From Oscillospiraceae bacterium (GTDB taxonomy: Bacteria; Bacillota; Clostridia; Oscillospirales; Ruminococcaceae), in NCBI GenBank assembly GCA_031282245.1, contig JAITEB010000045.1:1-64000 (forward strand): a DNA stretch of 64,000 bases, in the 5' to 3' direction. The notes beneath the pieces are model-generated. The model was not told the DNA's origin. It worked only from the letters and a program-made list of their open reading frames with translations, and made no database searches. A program made the translations under genes and the position numbers. Below are positions 10,732-18,709 of this stretch, one piece after another. The number at the start of each line of letters is the position of its first letter. Position 1 is the first letter of the stretch.

Positions 10732-11616
10732 ATGCCGCAGCTGATGTCAATACAATGGTTCCCCGGCCACATGGCGAAAACCCGCCGCATTATAAAAGCA
10801 AACCTGCAAAAGGTCGACGCGGTTATTGAAGTGCTGGACGCAAGGATACCCTGCTCCAGCCGCAACCCGGAAATGGATCTGCTTTTAAAAGGCAAACCCC
10901 GCTTTGTCGCCCTGAACAAGTCAGATATTGCCGATGAAAACATAACTAAAAAATGGGAAAATTATTTAAAAAATAAAAACCTGAAAGCGATCTCGCTTGA
11001 TTCAAGAAGCGGGAAAGGCCTTCAAAAGATAAAACCGGCCGCGGAAGAAGTCCTGCGTGAGGAACTTGCGCGCCGCGCCAAAAGGGGCATGTCCGGCATG
11101 GCCATCCGCCTTATGGTCGTCGGCATACCCAACGTCGGCAAATCCTCCCTGATAAACCGTCTCTGCGGTTCCCGCTGCGCAAAGGTTGAAGACCGCCCCG
11201 GCGTCACAAGGGGAACCCAGTGGGTCAACGCGGGAGGAAATCTGGAAATCCTGGACACGCCGGGCATTCTCTGGCCTAAATTTGAAGACCCGCACTGCGC
11301 CGAACGCCTGGCTTTCACCGGCGCTATAAAAGACGATATTCTTGATATAGAAGCTCTTGCGGCGCGCATGCTGGAATACCTGAACGTAAATTATAATAAA
11401 ATACTGGAAGAGCGTTACAGCCTGAAAGAGACGTCAAGCCTGGAGCCGGCGGAGCTTTTGGAGCTTTTTGCCGTAAAACGGGGCATGGTTCAAAAAGGAG
11501 GGCTTCCCGACACACTTAGAGCGGCGATTCACATTATAGACGAATTCCGCGCAGGAAAAACCGGGCGCATATCACTTGAAAGCCCAGAAGATTTTTTGGC
11601 CGAAGGGAGACAGTGA
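10732..11616 (+). CDS. rbgA: Ribosome biogenesis GTPase RbgA (YlqF)
   Basis: A 294-residue circularly permuted GTPase needed for late maturation of the 50S subunit. The order of motifs is permuted as expected: G4 (N-K-S-D, about residue 62) precedes G1 (G-I-P-N-V-G-K-S-S, about 131-139) and G3 (D-T-P-G). The N-terminal I-Q-W-F-P-G-H-M-A-K signature is characteristic. GAAAGGA lies about 12 bases before the ATG. It sits directly ahead of the RNase HII gene, a common order in Firmicutes. Confidence 0.95.
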   Translation: MPQLMSIQWFPGHMAKTRRIIKANLQKVDAVIEVLDARIPCSSRNPEMDLLLKGKPRFVALNKSDIADENITKKWENYLKNKNLKAISLDSRSGKGLQKIKPAAEEVLREELARRAKRGMSGMAIRLMVVGIPNVGKSSLINRLCGSRCAKVEDRPGVTRGTQWVNAGGNLEILDTPGILWPKFEDPHCAERLAFTGAIKDDILDIEALAARMLEYLNVNYNKILEERYSLKETSSLEPAELLELFAVKRGMVQKGGLPDTLRAAIHIIDEFRAGKTGRISLESPEDFLAEGRQ

Positions 11617-11619
11617 TTT

Positions 11620-12594
11620 ATGGCGGAAAAAAACAAAGCCAGGCCCGATTTGTATTATTATGAGAACAGCTATCATTCCCAGGGCTTCGGCGATATTTGC
11701 GGGATCGACGAAGCCGGGCGGGGACCTCTGGCCGGTCCTGTTTTTGCCGCCGCGGTTATCCTTGGCGATGAAAAAATAGAAGGGCTTGACGACTCCAAAA
11801 AACTGTCTGAAGAAAAGCGCGAGGCGCTTTTTGATAAAATCACCAGGAACGCCAGCGCTTATGCCGTCGCCTTCTGCAACGAAAAAGAAATAGACAAAAT
11901 AAATATTCTGCAAGCCAGCCTTGAGGCTATGCGCCGCGCCGCCGGCGGGCTGAGCGTAAAGCCCTCCCTCGCGCTTGTGGACGGTGACCAGAATCCAAAG
12001 CTGGACGTGAAAACTGTCTGTATTGTCGGCGGGGACGCAAAGTCCGCTTCTGTCGCGGCGGCTTCTATCCTTGCAAAGGTAAGCCGCGACCGATACATGA
12101 CCGTGCTTGACCAAAAATATCCCGGCTACGGCTTTGCGAAGCACAAAGGCTATCCCACAAAAGAGCACTATAAAAAGCTTGACGAGCTGGGCGTCTCGGA
12201 GATTCACAGAAAGACTTTCCTGAAAAAGTACGAGGCCGCAAGAATCGGCAGGGCCGGCGAAAATTTCGCCGCGCGTTATCTGGAAAAACAGGGCTTTAAT
12301 ATACTGGCGCGCAACTGGCGCTGTCCTTACGGAGAAATTGACGTGATCGCCGAAAACGGCGAGTTCCTGGCCTTTGTGGAGGTGAAGTCGCGCTCGGAAA
12401 TTTTTCAGGCGCTGCCCTGCGAAGCCGTGGACGAAAAAAAGCGCAGAAAAATAATCCTTGCCGCCACCGCCTATCTTTCGGAGCGCGAGAGCGCCCTGCA
12501 GCCGCGTTTTGACATAATGGAAATTATCGTCAATCCGGAGACCGGCAAAATTTACAAATACAGATATATAGAAAACTCATTCTGGGATAAATAA
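11620..12594 (+). CDS. rnhB: RNase HII fused to YraN-family nuclease-like protein
   Basis: One uninterrupted 324-residue frame carries two proteins that are usually separate. Residues about 20-207 are RNase HII, which removes ribonucleotides from DNA: G-I-D-E-A-G-R-G-P-L-A-G-P, S-I-L-A-K-V-S-R-D-R and G-Y-P-T-K-E-H are present. Residues about 210-324 are a complete UPF0102/YraN domain (G-R-A-G-E-N-F-A-A-R-Y-L, then a PD-(D/E)xK-like G-E-I-D-V-I-A and V-E-V-K-S-R). The genes are commonly adjacent, so the fusion is plausible biology. It starts 3 bases after rbgA. Confidence 0.93.
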   Translation: MAEKNKARPDLYYYENSYHSQGFGDICGIDEAGRGPLAGPVFAAAVILGDEKIEGLDDSKKLSEEKREALFDKITRNASAYAVAFCNEKEIDKINILQASLEAMRRAAGGLSVKPSLALVDGDQNPKLDVKTVCIVGGDAKSASVAAASILAKVSRDRYMTVLDQKYPGYGFAKHKGYPTKEHYKKLDELGVSEIHRKTFLKKYEAARIGRAGENFAARYLEKQGFNILARNWRCPYGEIDVIAENGEFLAFVEVKSRSEIFQALPCEAVDEKKRRKIILAATAYLSERESALQPRFDIMEIIVNPETGKIYKYRYIENSFWDK

Positions 12595-12735
12595 TATTTT
12601 TTAACTCTGTCCCGGCGTGAGATTTTTATTCATAAAAATTTAATAGACTAATCAAAAATAAAATATACAAGCGCAATATCCGCTTGTTATACTGGTTTTC
12701 AAGTATAGTAAAAAAAGGAGGCAAATAAACTCCAA

Positions 12736-13671
12736 TTGAAAACTTCAGGCAGAATTAAGGCTAAAATTATTGATTATACAGAAGTAAACGCCGCGGTGAA
12801 TCAGGGCGCTGAAAATTATATATCCAGGTGCGAGGATTATTATAAAAGCCAGATTGACGAAATATGCGAGGAGCTTATCGGCAGAAATTCAAAAATAATA
12901 CTTCTGGCGGGGCCTTCGTCCTCCGGCAAGACCACCACGGCGGCGCGGCTGTGCGCCGGTCTTGAAAAAAGAGGGCGTTCCGGGCAAATTGTTTCTATCG
13001 ACGATTTTTATATAGACAGGGACAAACTGCCGCCGCTTCCTGACGGTTCGCTGGATTTGGAGACCATAGAAGCGATAGACGTTTCGCATCTGCGTTTCTG
13101 CCTGGACAAGCTGCTTAATGACGGGCGGGCGGACTTTCCTGTCTTTGACTTCCACCGGGCAAAGCGCCTGGGAACGCCGCAGAGAATAGAGTGCGGGACA
13201 GATCATGTTATTATAGTCGAAGGCATTCATGCGCTTAACCCGCTGATTGTGCAGGGACTGGATGAATCGCAGTTTTTCAGGCTGTTTATCAGCGTCGCCA
13301 GCTTCTATCTCCACAACGAGGGGAGAATTCTGCTTGATCGCTACGAATTGCGCCTGATAAGGCGCGTGATACGCGATTTTAACTACCGCAATTCCACTTT
13401 GGAAAAAACTGTTTCCATGTGGAAGTCTGTCCGGATTGGCGAGAAAAAATATATTTCTCCGTTCAAGCCTCTGGCTGATTATTTTATAGACTCATTGCTT
13501 TTTTATGAACCGGGGATGTTCAGAACGCTGTTTGAGCCTTTGTTTGAGGCGGCGGACAAAAACGGCCCGTATTACGGGGCGCTGGAGTCGCTTTATAATC
13601 AATTAGAACTTTTTGATAAAATTCCCGTCAAACTGGTTCCGGAAGATTCGCTTCTGCGGGAATTTATCTAG
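12736..13671 (+). CDS. Uridine kinase-like nucleoside kinase
   Basis: A 311-residue P-loop kinase of the uridine kinase/phosphoribulokinase family. The Walker A is A-G-P-S-S-S-G-K-T-T (about 56-65), followed by S-I-D-D-F-Y (the nucleoside-binding D-D-F-Y) and V-E-G-I-H-A-L-N. Clostridial relatives often carry an N-terminal threonyl-tRNA-synthetase-like TGS region; this one has only about 50 residues before the P-loop, so that part is mostly missing. The start is TTG 12736, 14 bases after AGGAGG; no closer in-frame start exists. The exact substrate is uncertain. Confidence 0.85.
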   Translation: MKTSGRIKAKIIDYTEVNAAVNQGAENYISRCEDYYKSQIDEICEELIGRNSKIILLAGPSSSGKTTTAARLCAGLEKRGRSGQIVSIDDFYIDRDKLPPLPDGSLDLETIEAIDVSHLRFCLDKLLNDGRADFPVFDFHRAKRLGTPQRIECGTDHVIIVEGIHALNPLIVQGLDESQFFRLFISVASFYLHNEGRILLDRYELRLIRRVIRDFNYRNSTLEKTVSMWKSVRIGEKKYISPFKPLADYFIDSLLFYEPGMFRTLFEPLFEAADKNGPYYGALESLYNQLELFDKIPVKLVPEDSLLREFI

Positions 13672-13693
13672 ATATTATTTCATATAATAGCAC

Positions 13694-13722
13694 TTGTAAA
13701 GCAATATTCCAAATGGTATAAT
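13694..13722 (+). promoter_or_regulatory. Sigma-A promoter for the zinc-ribbon gene
   Basis: TTGTAA (13694-13699), a 17-base spacer and consensus TATAAT (13717-13722) lie 52 bases before the start codon. Confidence 0.7.
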
Positions 13723-13774
13723 AAGGCTGAATTTTAGTTATATATTATTAATTAATCAGAAAGGTTGGCAAAAA

Positions 13775-14260
13775 ATGGATAATGTGAACCAGCTCCTCGA
13801 AAAAGCGAAAGAATTGATCGATGCCATTGGAAAAAAGACTGACGAGACCATCAGAATCTCGAAACTGCGCGCGACGAAAGCTACTTTGAAAGCGGAACTG
13901 CGCGGCACTTACAGCAAGCTTGGCGGCGCTTATTATGAGGCGAAGCGCTACGACATTGACAAAAACGCCGAGATTGACCAGTTTGTGGCCGTCATTGACG
14001 AAATCATCGGGAAAATACATGTTCTTGACCGCTCCATAAGCGAGCTTTCCACAAAAACCGTATGTAAAGTATGCGGCACTGTCAACCCGAAGTCGGCGCA
14101 TTATTGCCAGCACTGCGGGGCCCTTATCGAAGCCGAGCCGTATAAACCGCAGGAAGAGCCTTCGGAAGAAATTCTGACCGAAATTGTGGACGAGGTAAAA
14201 GCCGAGGTTAAAGAAATTGTCGACGTCCCTATTGAGCCAGAACTTAAAGACGAAGAATAA
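13775..14260 (+). CDS. Zinc-ribbon protein of unknown function
   Basis: A 161-residue soluble protein. The first 95 residues are mostly helical and probably coiled (L-E-K-A-K-E-L-I-D onward). A double-CxxC zinc ribbon follows at about 98-120 (C-K-V-C, then C-Q-H-C), with an acidic tail after it. The arrangement recalls small clostridial zinc-ribbon proteins of unknown role. It has its own promoter and a strong shared terminator. Confidence 0.8.
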   Translation: MDNVNQLLEKAKELIDAIGKKTDETIRISKLRATKATLKAELRGTYSKLGGAYYEAKRYDIDKNAEIDQFVAVIDEIIGKIHVLDRSISELSTKTVCKVCGTVNPKSAHYCQHCGALIEAEPYKPQEEPSEEILTEIVDEVKAEVKEIVDVPIEPELKDEE

Positions 14261-14276
14261 TATAGCTATTATTATT

Positions 14277-14316
14277 AAGAAAGCAGGGCGGGAGAATTCT
14301 CCCGCCCTGCTTTCTT
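14277..14316. terminator. Perfect 40-base palindromic bidirectional terminator
   Basis: A perfect inverted repeat (two 20-base arms meeting at 14296/14297) has A-rich and T-rich outer ends (AAGAAAG and CTTTCTT). It lies between the converging zinc-ribbon gene and the peptide operon and can stop transcription from both sides. It forms the left boundary of the AT-rich island. Confidence 0.9.
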
Positions 14317-14334
14317 GTGTTACGCTCACTATAT

Positions 14335-14700
14335 TTACCTGAATCTCACAACTGCGCCATCATAAATTTGGGTATTCACATCTATAACCACTGGCGATTC
14401 AAGTTTGCCATAAAAGACTAAATTGTCGTTTTCGTCAAAATACGCAGTGATATATTTTTTCTTGACAGAGTATTCGTTTCCCCAAGCCCCGCGTGTTTTT
14501 TCCACAATCCATATATATGTTAGTTTACCATCATTGTACAGTGCGGTTTTAGGCAATAAAACCGAATCCGCCCCCTTCGGCGTACCCATACTGATATTAA
14601 CTATAGGCAAGTGGTCGCGATAGTGACTTATGCAAACAGCTGTCATTATGCCCATAAACAAAAAAAACAAACAAAATATAATAATTATTGTTTTTTTTAT
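14335..14700 (-). CDS. Small membrane protein with HlyD/adaptor C-terminal-like domain
   Basis: The last gene of the peptide operon. One N-terminal transmembrane helix is followed by about 80 residues resembling only the C-terminal domain of efflux adaptor proteins (L-L-P-K-T-A-L-Y-N-D-G-K-L-T-Y-I-W-I-V-E, then a beta-rich end G-A-V-V-R-F). The lipoyl and hairpin parts of a full adaptor are missing. The only ATG/GTG/TTG with a long frame is a TTG at 14670 with no ribosome-binding site. GGAGG at 14712-14708 instead points to ATA 14700, giving the typical start M-K-K-T-I-I-I-I. It probably cooperates with the operon's exporter or permeases. Confidence 0.6.
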   Translation of the reverse strand: MKKTIIIIFCLFFLFMGIMTAVCISHYRDHLPIVNISMGTPKGADSVLLPKTALYNDGKLTYIWIVEKTRGAWGNEYSVKKKYITAYFDENDNLVFYGKLESPVVIDVNTQIYDGAVVRFR

Positions 14701-15449
14701 GATTTATCCCTCCTCAATGTTAAGGCTATTCCACCGGCTAAAAAATCATGTCCTAAAGCGAACACTAAAACGGCAGGAATAATATATATAACGCTTATTG
14801 AAAAGACAAGTGAGGAATTGTCGGCGATTAGACGCGAAAGGTATACGGATAAAGGTTCTTCATAGTTGTTTTTGATAAAGACGACTGCCTGGTCAACAAT
14901 GTTCCAGCAATCTGCAAATGTCAAAACGGAAAGCGCCGCCAAAGTTGAGCTTATGTTTGGCACAACTATGCGCCAAAACACAGTAAACTCTCCCGCGCCG
15001 TCAACACGCGCGGCATCCAGCTGCGAACGATTAATTCCTCTTAATTGCTGGCGTATTAAAAACGTCCCAAAAGGAGCAAAAATTCCCGGCAGGATAATAG
15101 CCCACCAAGTCCCGTTATAGCCAAGAAGTTCAGCCGTAATATAGTGAGGAACCATTAGCAATTGCAATGGCATTAACATTATGATTATATACAAAAAATA
15201 CAAAGCCTCTTTACCGCGAAAACGTGCCGTTTCAAACGCGAAAGCCGCCATCGGCGAGACAATCAGCTGTCCCAGTAGTATCGGAACAGTAAGCAGAACG
15301 GAGTTCCAAAACAATCGAAAGTACAACGGGTCACTCAGCAGCGCATTGCGATATCCGCCGAAAGATCTCACAATGACAAAGACCAGCGGCACGATTACAG
15401 TCGCCGCGCACAATATCAAAAAGCATATGCGAAAAATATCTTTTTTCAA
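14697..15449 (-). CDS. ABC sugar-type permease, MalG-like
   Basis: An inner-membrane permease of the carbohydrate uptake (CUT1) type, about 250 residues with six predicted helices. The EAA loop reads D-A-A-R-V-D-G-A-G-E-F-T-V-F. The frame could start upstream at 15500, but AAAGG at 15462-15458 with suitable spacing favours TTG 15449, which leaves a 4-base gap after the preceding permease. It pairs with that permease and the solute-binding protein of the same operon. No import ATPase is encoded in the cluster. Confidence 0.85.
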   Translation of the reverse strand: MKKDIFRICFLILCAATVIVPLVFVIVRSFGGYRNALLSDPLYFRLFWNSVLLTVPILLGQLIVSPMAAFAFETARFRGKEALYFLYIIIMLMPLQLLMVPHYITAELLGYNGTWWAIILPGIFAPFGTFLIRQQLRGINRSQLDAARVDGAGEFTVFWRIVVPNISSTLAALSVLTFADCWNIVDQAVVFIKNNYEEPLSVYLSRLIADNSSLVFSISVIYIIPAVLVFALGHDFLAGGIALTLRRDKS

Positions 15450-15453
15450 GAGC

Positions 15454-16251
15454 TTACAACCTTTCGCCAAATTTTTTCTGTCCCCAAAACATCGCGGCAA
15501 TCACTACAGTAACAAGCACGGAAATTACAGACGATGCCGCACTGAGTTTTTGCAGGTTTGCCGCAAAAAACTGATTGTTCATATAGTGTTGCAGCATATA
15601 TATCGACTTGTGAGGATAATTTCCAAACAAAAGAAATATTTCCCGAAAAATTTTGAAAGAGTTGACAAATGACATCAAAAACGCCACAAACAATGTCGGT
15701 GATAAAAACGGTATAGTGACCATATGGAATATACGCCAACCCCCCGCGCCCTCAATAGAAGCAACTTCATAGAAAGTGCGCGGGATAAACTCCAATCCCG
15801 CCACTAGTAAAACAGTATTAAACCCGACGTTTTTAAACATAAATACGACAATTATCGCGAATAACGCGAGATCGCTTTGCAAAACGCTGCCAGGTATAAC
15901 ATTTTGCCAAAAGGCAACTGTAGCGCCACTTGGAATAACCAACGGCAGCATAAATAACAGTAAGCAAATCTTGTTTACAATGCGAGTATGATAAAGCAAG
16001 TTTGCCAAAAAAAATGATACTATTACGTTCAAAGGTACGCAAATAAGCATAAAAACGGAAGTGTTGCCCAGCGCCATTTTAAACGCCTGACTTCCCAGTA
16101 CGTCCCGGAAATTTGCAAGTCCTGCGAATTTTCCGTCAATGTCAGTGAAGGAGTAATAATACGACATAATATACGGCAAAATATAAAGCCCTAAGATGCC
16201 AAGCAAACTTGGTAACAGAAATGGCAGCGAACGGCGGGACGAAGATTTCAT
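15454..16251 (-). CDS. ABC sugar-type permease, MalF-like
   Basis: A 265-residue CUT1-type permease with six hydrophobic helices. The coupling helix region reads E-V-A-S-I-E-G-A-G-G-W-R-I-F. GAGAGAG precedes the ATG. It lies between the subtilase-like gene and the second permease within the Cys-rich peptide operon, which suggests that uptake of some solute or peptide is tied to the peptide system. It lacks the large N-terminal extension seen in the second importer of this window (54477-55790). Confidence 0.87.
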   Translation of the reverse strand: MKSSSRRSLPFLLPSLLGILGLYILPYIMSYYYSFTDIDGKFAGLANFRDVLGSQAFKMALGNTSVFMLICVPLNVIVSFFLANLLYHTRIVNKICLLLFMLPLVIPSGATVAFWQNVIPGSVLQSDLALFAIIVVFMFKNVGFNTVLLVAGLEFIPRTFYEVASIEGAGGWRIFHMVTIPFLSPTLFVAFLMSFVNSFKIFREIFLLFGNYPHKSIYMLQHYMNNQFFAANLQKLSAASSVISVLVTVVIAAMFWGQKKFGERL

Positions 16252-16274
16252 GTTTACACTCTCTCAAATAAATT

Positions 16275-17384
16275 TCAGGTGAACATTTCGATTAACTTGT
16301 TTTTCACAGCATTAACTGCCGAATATTCATCGATGTGTTTGGATATATCTATAACTGGCAAGTCCAGTGGCCTCGCAGCGCCGTTAAGCGACACAATTAC
16401 ATCCGCACATTTTTCAGAATAAGAGTTATTCAGCAAAAGAAATACTAAATCAGTATTCGCTGAACAATAGATTATCGCGCGTTTTGTTTGTTTTTCAACC
16501 GTATCGTTTGCAAACAATTTTTCATATGGGAAAGTCAATTCACTAACGGAAAACGGTATGTCGTCCCCGACGATACAAGAACAATATTCTTCTTTTTCAA
16601 AAAGTTGTTTCAGGCGTTTAGCAAATAATAATTTATCCGCGTTATCGCCGGTAATTCCAACAATAATTGGATTACTGTCTATACTTGCAGGCTGTAAAAT
16701 ACTTTTGTAATTGTCCAAACCCCATAAAATAGGCTTGGATTGTTTAGTCAATTCATGACAGACATACTCAAAAGAATTTTTAATACTAAAAGACATGATT
16801 TCACAAACAATTGCGCCGATATATTGAGTGGTTACACTGTTTGACATAAACCTGGCGTTTTTCACGGTTCTATTACCGCTTAATGAGTCAGGTACAGAGC
16901 TATTAATATTTATTCCGTCAAAAGGATCATGTTCAAATAAGAATTCTCCATTTGACAGTTGATTGCTTCTGCCATTTCTCACGCCCAGAACGCCTGGAAG
17001 CGATGCCGGGTAAGTTATTATGTTTTTGTTGCTGCACGCGCAGACCATAATTATATCATTATCCAGCATATTTTTTACAGCCGGCTTAACAGCCCTTGCG
17101 GCCAAACTGTCAGTTGTTCCCGCGCTCATAATAACTAAATCCGGACGCGTATTCGCCGCTTTATTAAAGACATTTATCAAGGCGGATATATCTGCCGGCT
17201 GTTGCCCGCTTGATTGAAAAGAATATAAAAAAACTTCTTTGTTCTCCTGGGCATATTTTTGAAATACCATATTGCACATTTTTCCATGAGGAATCGAAGA
17301 TACAAATAAACCCGTTTCAAAATTCTTTTCAATAGTTGCCGAGTCAAAAATATCATCTATAATTGCAACTTTGATTTTTCTCAT
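16275..17384 (-). CDS. Subtilase (S8)-like protease with extra C-terminal domain
   Basis: A 369-residue cytoplasmic-looking protein (no signal peptide). The first 200 residues hold a compact subtilase core with every catalytic residue in place: Asp10 (V-A-I-I-D), His33 (P-H-G-K), oxyanion Asn119 (C-S-N-K) and Ser183 (M-S-N-S-V-T-T). The subtilase landmark Y-P-A-S-L-P-G-V-L-G-V is at 125-135. The motifs around His and Ser are degenerate. Residues from about 235 form a second domain (I-I-V-G-I-T-G-D-N) that resembles part of the TIGR04066-type protein. It overlaps the acyl-carrier-related gene by 4 bases. I infer it is the leader peptidase, since the exporter has no peptidase domain. Confidence 0.8.
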   Translation of the reverse strand: MRKIKVAIIDDIFDSATIEKNFETGLFVSSIPHGKMCNMVFQKYAQENKEVFLYSFQSSGQQPADISALINVFNKAANTRPDLVIMSAGTTDSLAARAVKPAVKNMLDNDIIMVCACSNKNIITYPASLPGVLGVRNGRSNQLSNGEFLFEHDPFDGININSSVPDSLSGNRTVKNARFMSNSVTTQYIGAIVCEIMSFSIKNSFEYVCHELTKQSKPILWGLDNYKSILQPASIDSNPIIVGITGDNADKLLFAKRLKQLFEKEEYCSCIVGDDIPFSVSELTFPYEKLFANDTVEKQTKRAIIYCSANTDLVFLLLNNSYSEKCADVIVSLNGAARPLDLPVIDISKHIDEYSAVNAVKNKLIEMFT

Positions 17385-17641
17385 GCGAGTTCTATTATAT
17401 CATAAATTGATTCGACTATAACTTGAAGAGAAAACCCGCGCCGCTTATTTTCAATCGTATCAATAAGTTGTTGGATATTTAACTGGAAATCACGTTCTAT
17501 ACGAATCAGGGCATATGCCGCATCTGCCGACGTGAAGTTAAGGCGCTTTCCAAAAAGACTTTCTGTCTCATTTGAGGCGTCAAACTTTTTTATGCTCTCA
17601 AAAATTGTCTTCACTTTGTTTCGTACATCATCTTTGTTCAT
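17381..17641 (-). CDS. Acyl-carrier-related peptide maturation protein
   Basis: An 86-residue four-helix, acyl-carrier-protein-like chain. The region equal to the D-S-L-x-x-V-E-L motif reads F-T-S38-A-D-A-A-Y-A-L-I-R-I-E-R-D-F. The serine that would carry phosphopantetheine is kept, but the preceding Asp is Thr and the following Leu is Ala, so modification is doubtful. GAGG about 11 bases upstream favours ATG 17641 over an upstream GTG at 17662. Recalled family: the acyl carrier-related protein of clostridial Cys-rich peptide loci (TIGR04069). Its likely role is to bind or shuttle the precursor or a partner enzyme. Confidence 0.8.
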   Translation of the reverse strand: MNKDDVRNKVKTIFESIKKFDASNETESLFGKRLNFTSADAAYALIRIERDFQLNIQQLIDTIENKRRGFSLQVIVESIYDIIELA

Positions 17642-17665
17642 AATATACCCATCCTCAAACACACT

Positions 17666-18709
17666 CTACGAAGCCGCAAGCAGATTATATATTTCGTCAA
17701 AAACATAAAGAGTGCTGATATTGTCAAATACGCTAAATACCCGTCTATCTAAATTATTTCGTTGAGTATGAACGGTCAAAAAACCAATTTCCTCAATATT
17801 CGCAGGATCGTACAGCAGTCTTTTATTTGCCTCGTGTATAAACTCAACGCGGCAGTTTAGTTTATTACTTGCTTTTGCCATAATTTCTTTCAAATCGCTT
17901 TGACGTCCATAACTTTTATATATGCTTAAAATACAAACGTCCGCATCCAAAGCGGCGGAAATACATAGTGCAATTTCTCCAAATCCATTTGGTCTTTTTT
18001 TTGTCATATAACTATAGCCGCCTGGTATTCCAACAATTATCAGATCGGGATTTTGTTCTTTTTCCCGCTTGCTCACATATTGATTAAACATAAGCGCTTT
18101 ATCAGAAAATGATAACCGTTCATATAAAAAGCCGGGCAACTGAGAAAAGCCGAATAGTTCAGAATATGCTCGGCTTCCAAATTGCAATATATTATAACCT
18201 TTATTTTGAAAATATGCCCGCAGCGCTAATTGAATATCAAATTTATTGCAATTCTCGCCGATCCCGGCGACGAAAATAATTGGAGTATTTATCACGCAAA
18301 GACTATTATTAATATAATTAGAATAACCCGCTTGCTTTTGTCCTATAACTTTTATATTTAGATATTTATCTTCAGGAATTCCCAAATATTCTTCTAAATT
18401 TTGTGTAATAATAATTGTTTTATTTTGCGACAAACTTTCGTTTATCCTGTCAAAATAAACGCCCGGTGTAATTTTTTCAGAAATAAAATCCATAAATACA
18501 GTATCGCATTGGTTAAGCGCCTTATTAAAATCATCTGAAATTATCACTCCGGTAATATTTCCATTATCGCAGAATCCTGCGTCCTGCCCGCACAGCCCCC
18601 AAGCTTTAGGCGAAATGGCGCCGCGAACCGAATAAGCCGAAAGATTCGCATACCGAACAATCGCTGCGTGTTCAGCAGCGAACGGAAAAATCATTAACGC
18701 GCTATTCAT
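17666..18709 (-). CDS. Peptide maturation system protein, TIGR04066 type
   Basis: A 347-residue soluble protein matching, from memory, the TIGR04066 'peptide maturation system' family, which occurs only beside the radical SAM maturase. It has an N-terminal half starting N-S-A-L-M-I-F-P-F and a C-terminal Rossmann-like half with I-I-F-V-A-G-I-G-E-N-C-N-K and later L-I-I-V-G-I-P-G-G. The mechanism is unknown. A frame extends to 18751, but AAGGAGG-like bases 8 positions before ATG 18709 fix the start there; it overlaps the maturase stop by 8 bases (ATGAATAG), indicating coupled translation. Confidence 0.85.
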   Translation of the reverse strand: MNSALMIFPFAAEHAAIVRYANLSAYSVRGAISPKAWGLCGQDAGFCDNGNITGVIISDDFNKALNQCDTVFMDFISEKITPGVYFDRINESLSQNKTIIITQNLEEYLGIPEDKYLNIKVIGQKQAGYSNYINNSLCVINTPIIFVAGIGENCNKFDIQLALRAYFQNKGYNILQFGSRAYSELFGFSQLPGFLYERLSFSDKALMFNQYVSKREKEQNPDLIIVGIPGGYSYMTKKRPNGFGEIALCISAALDADVCILSIYKSYGRQSDLKEIMAKASNKLNCRVEFIHEANKRLLYDPANIEEIGFLTVHTQRNNLDRRVFSVFDNISTLYVFDEIYNLLAAS

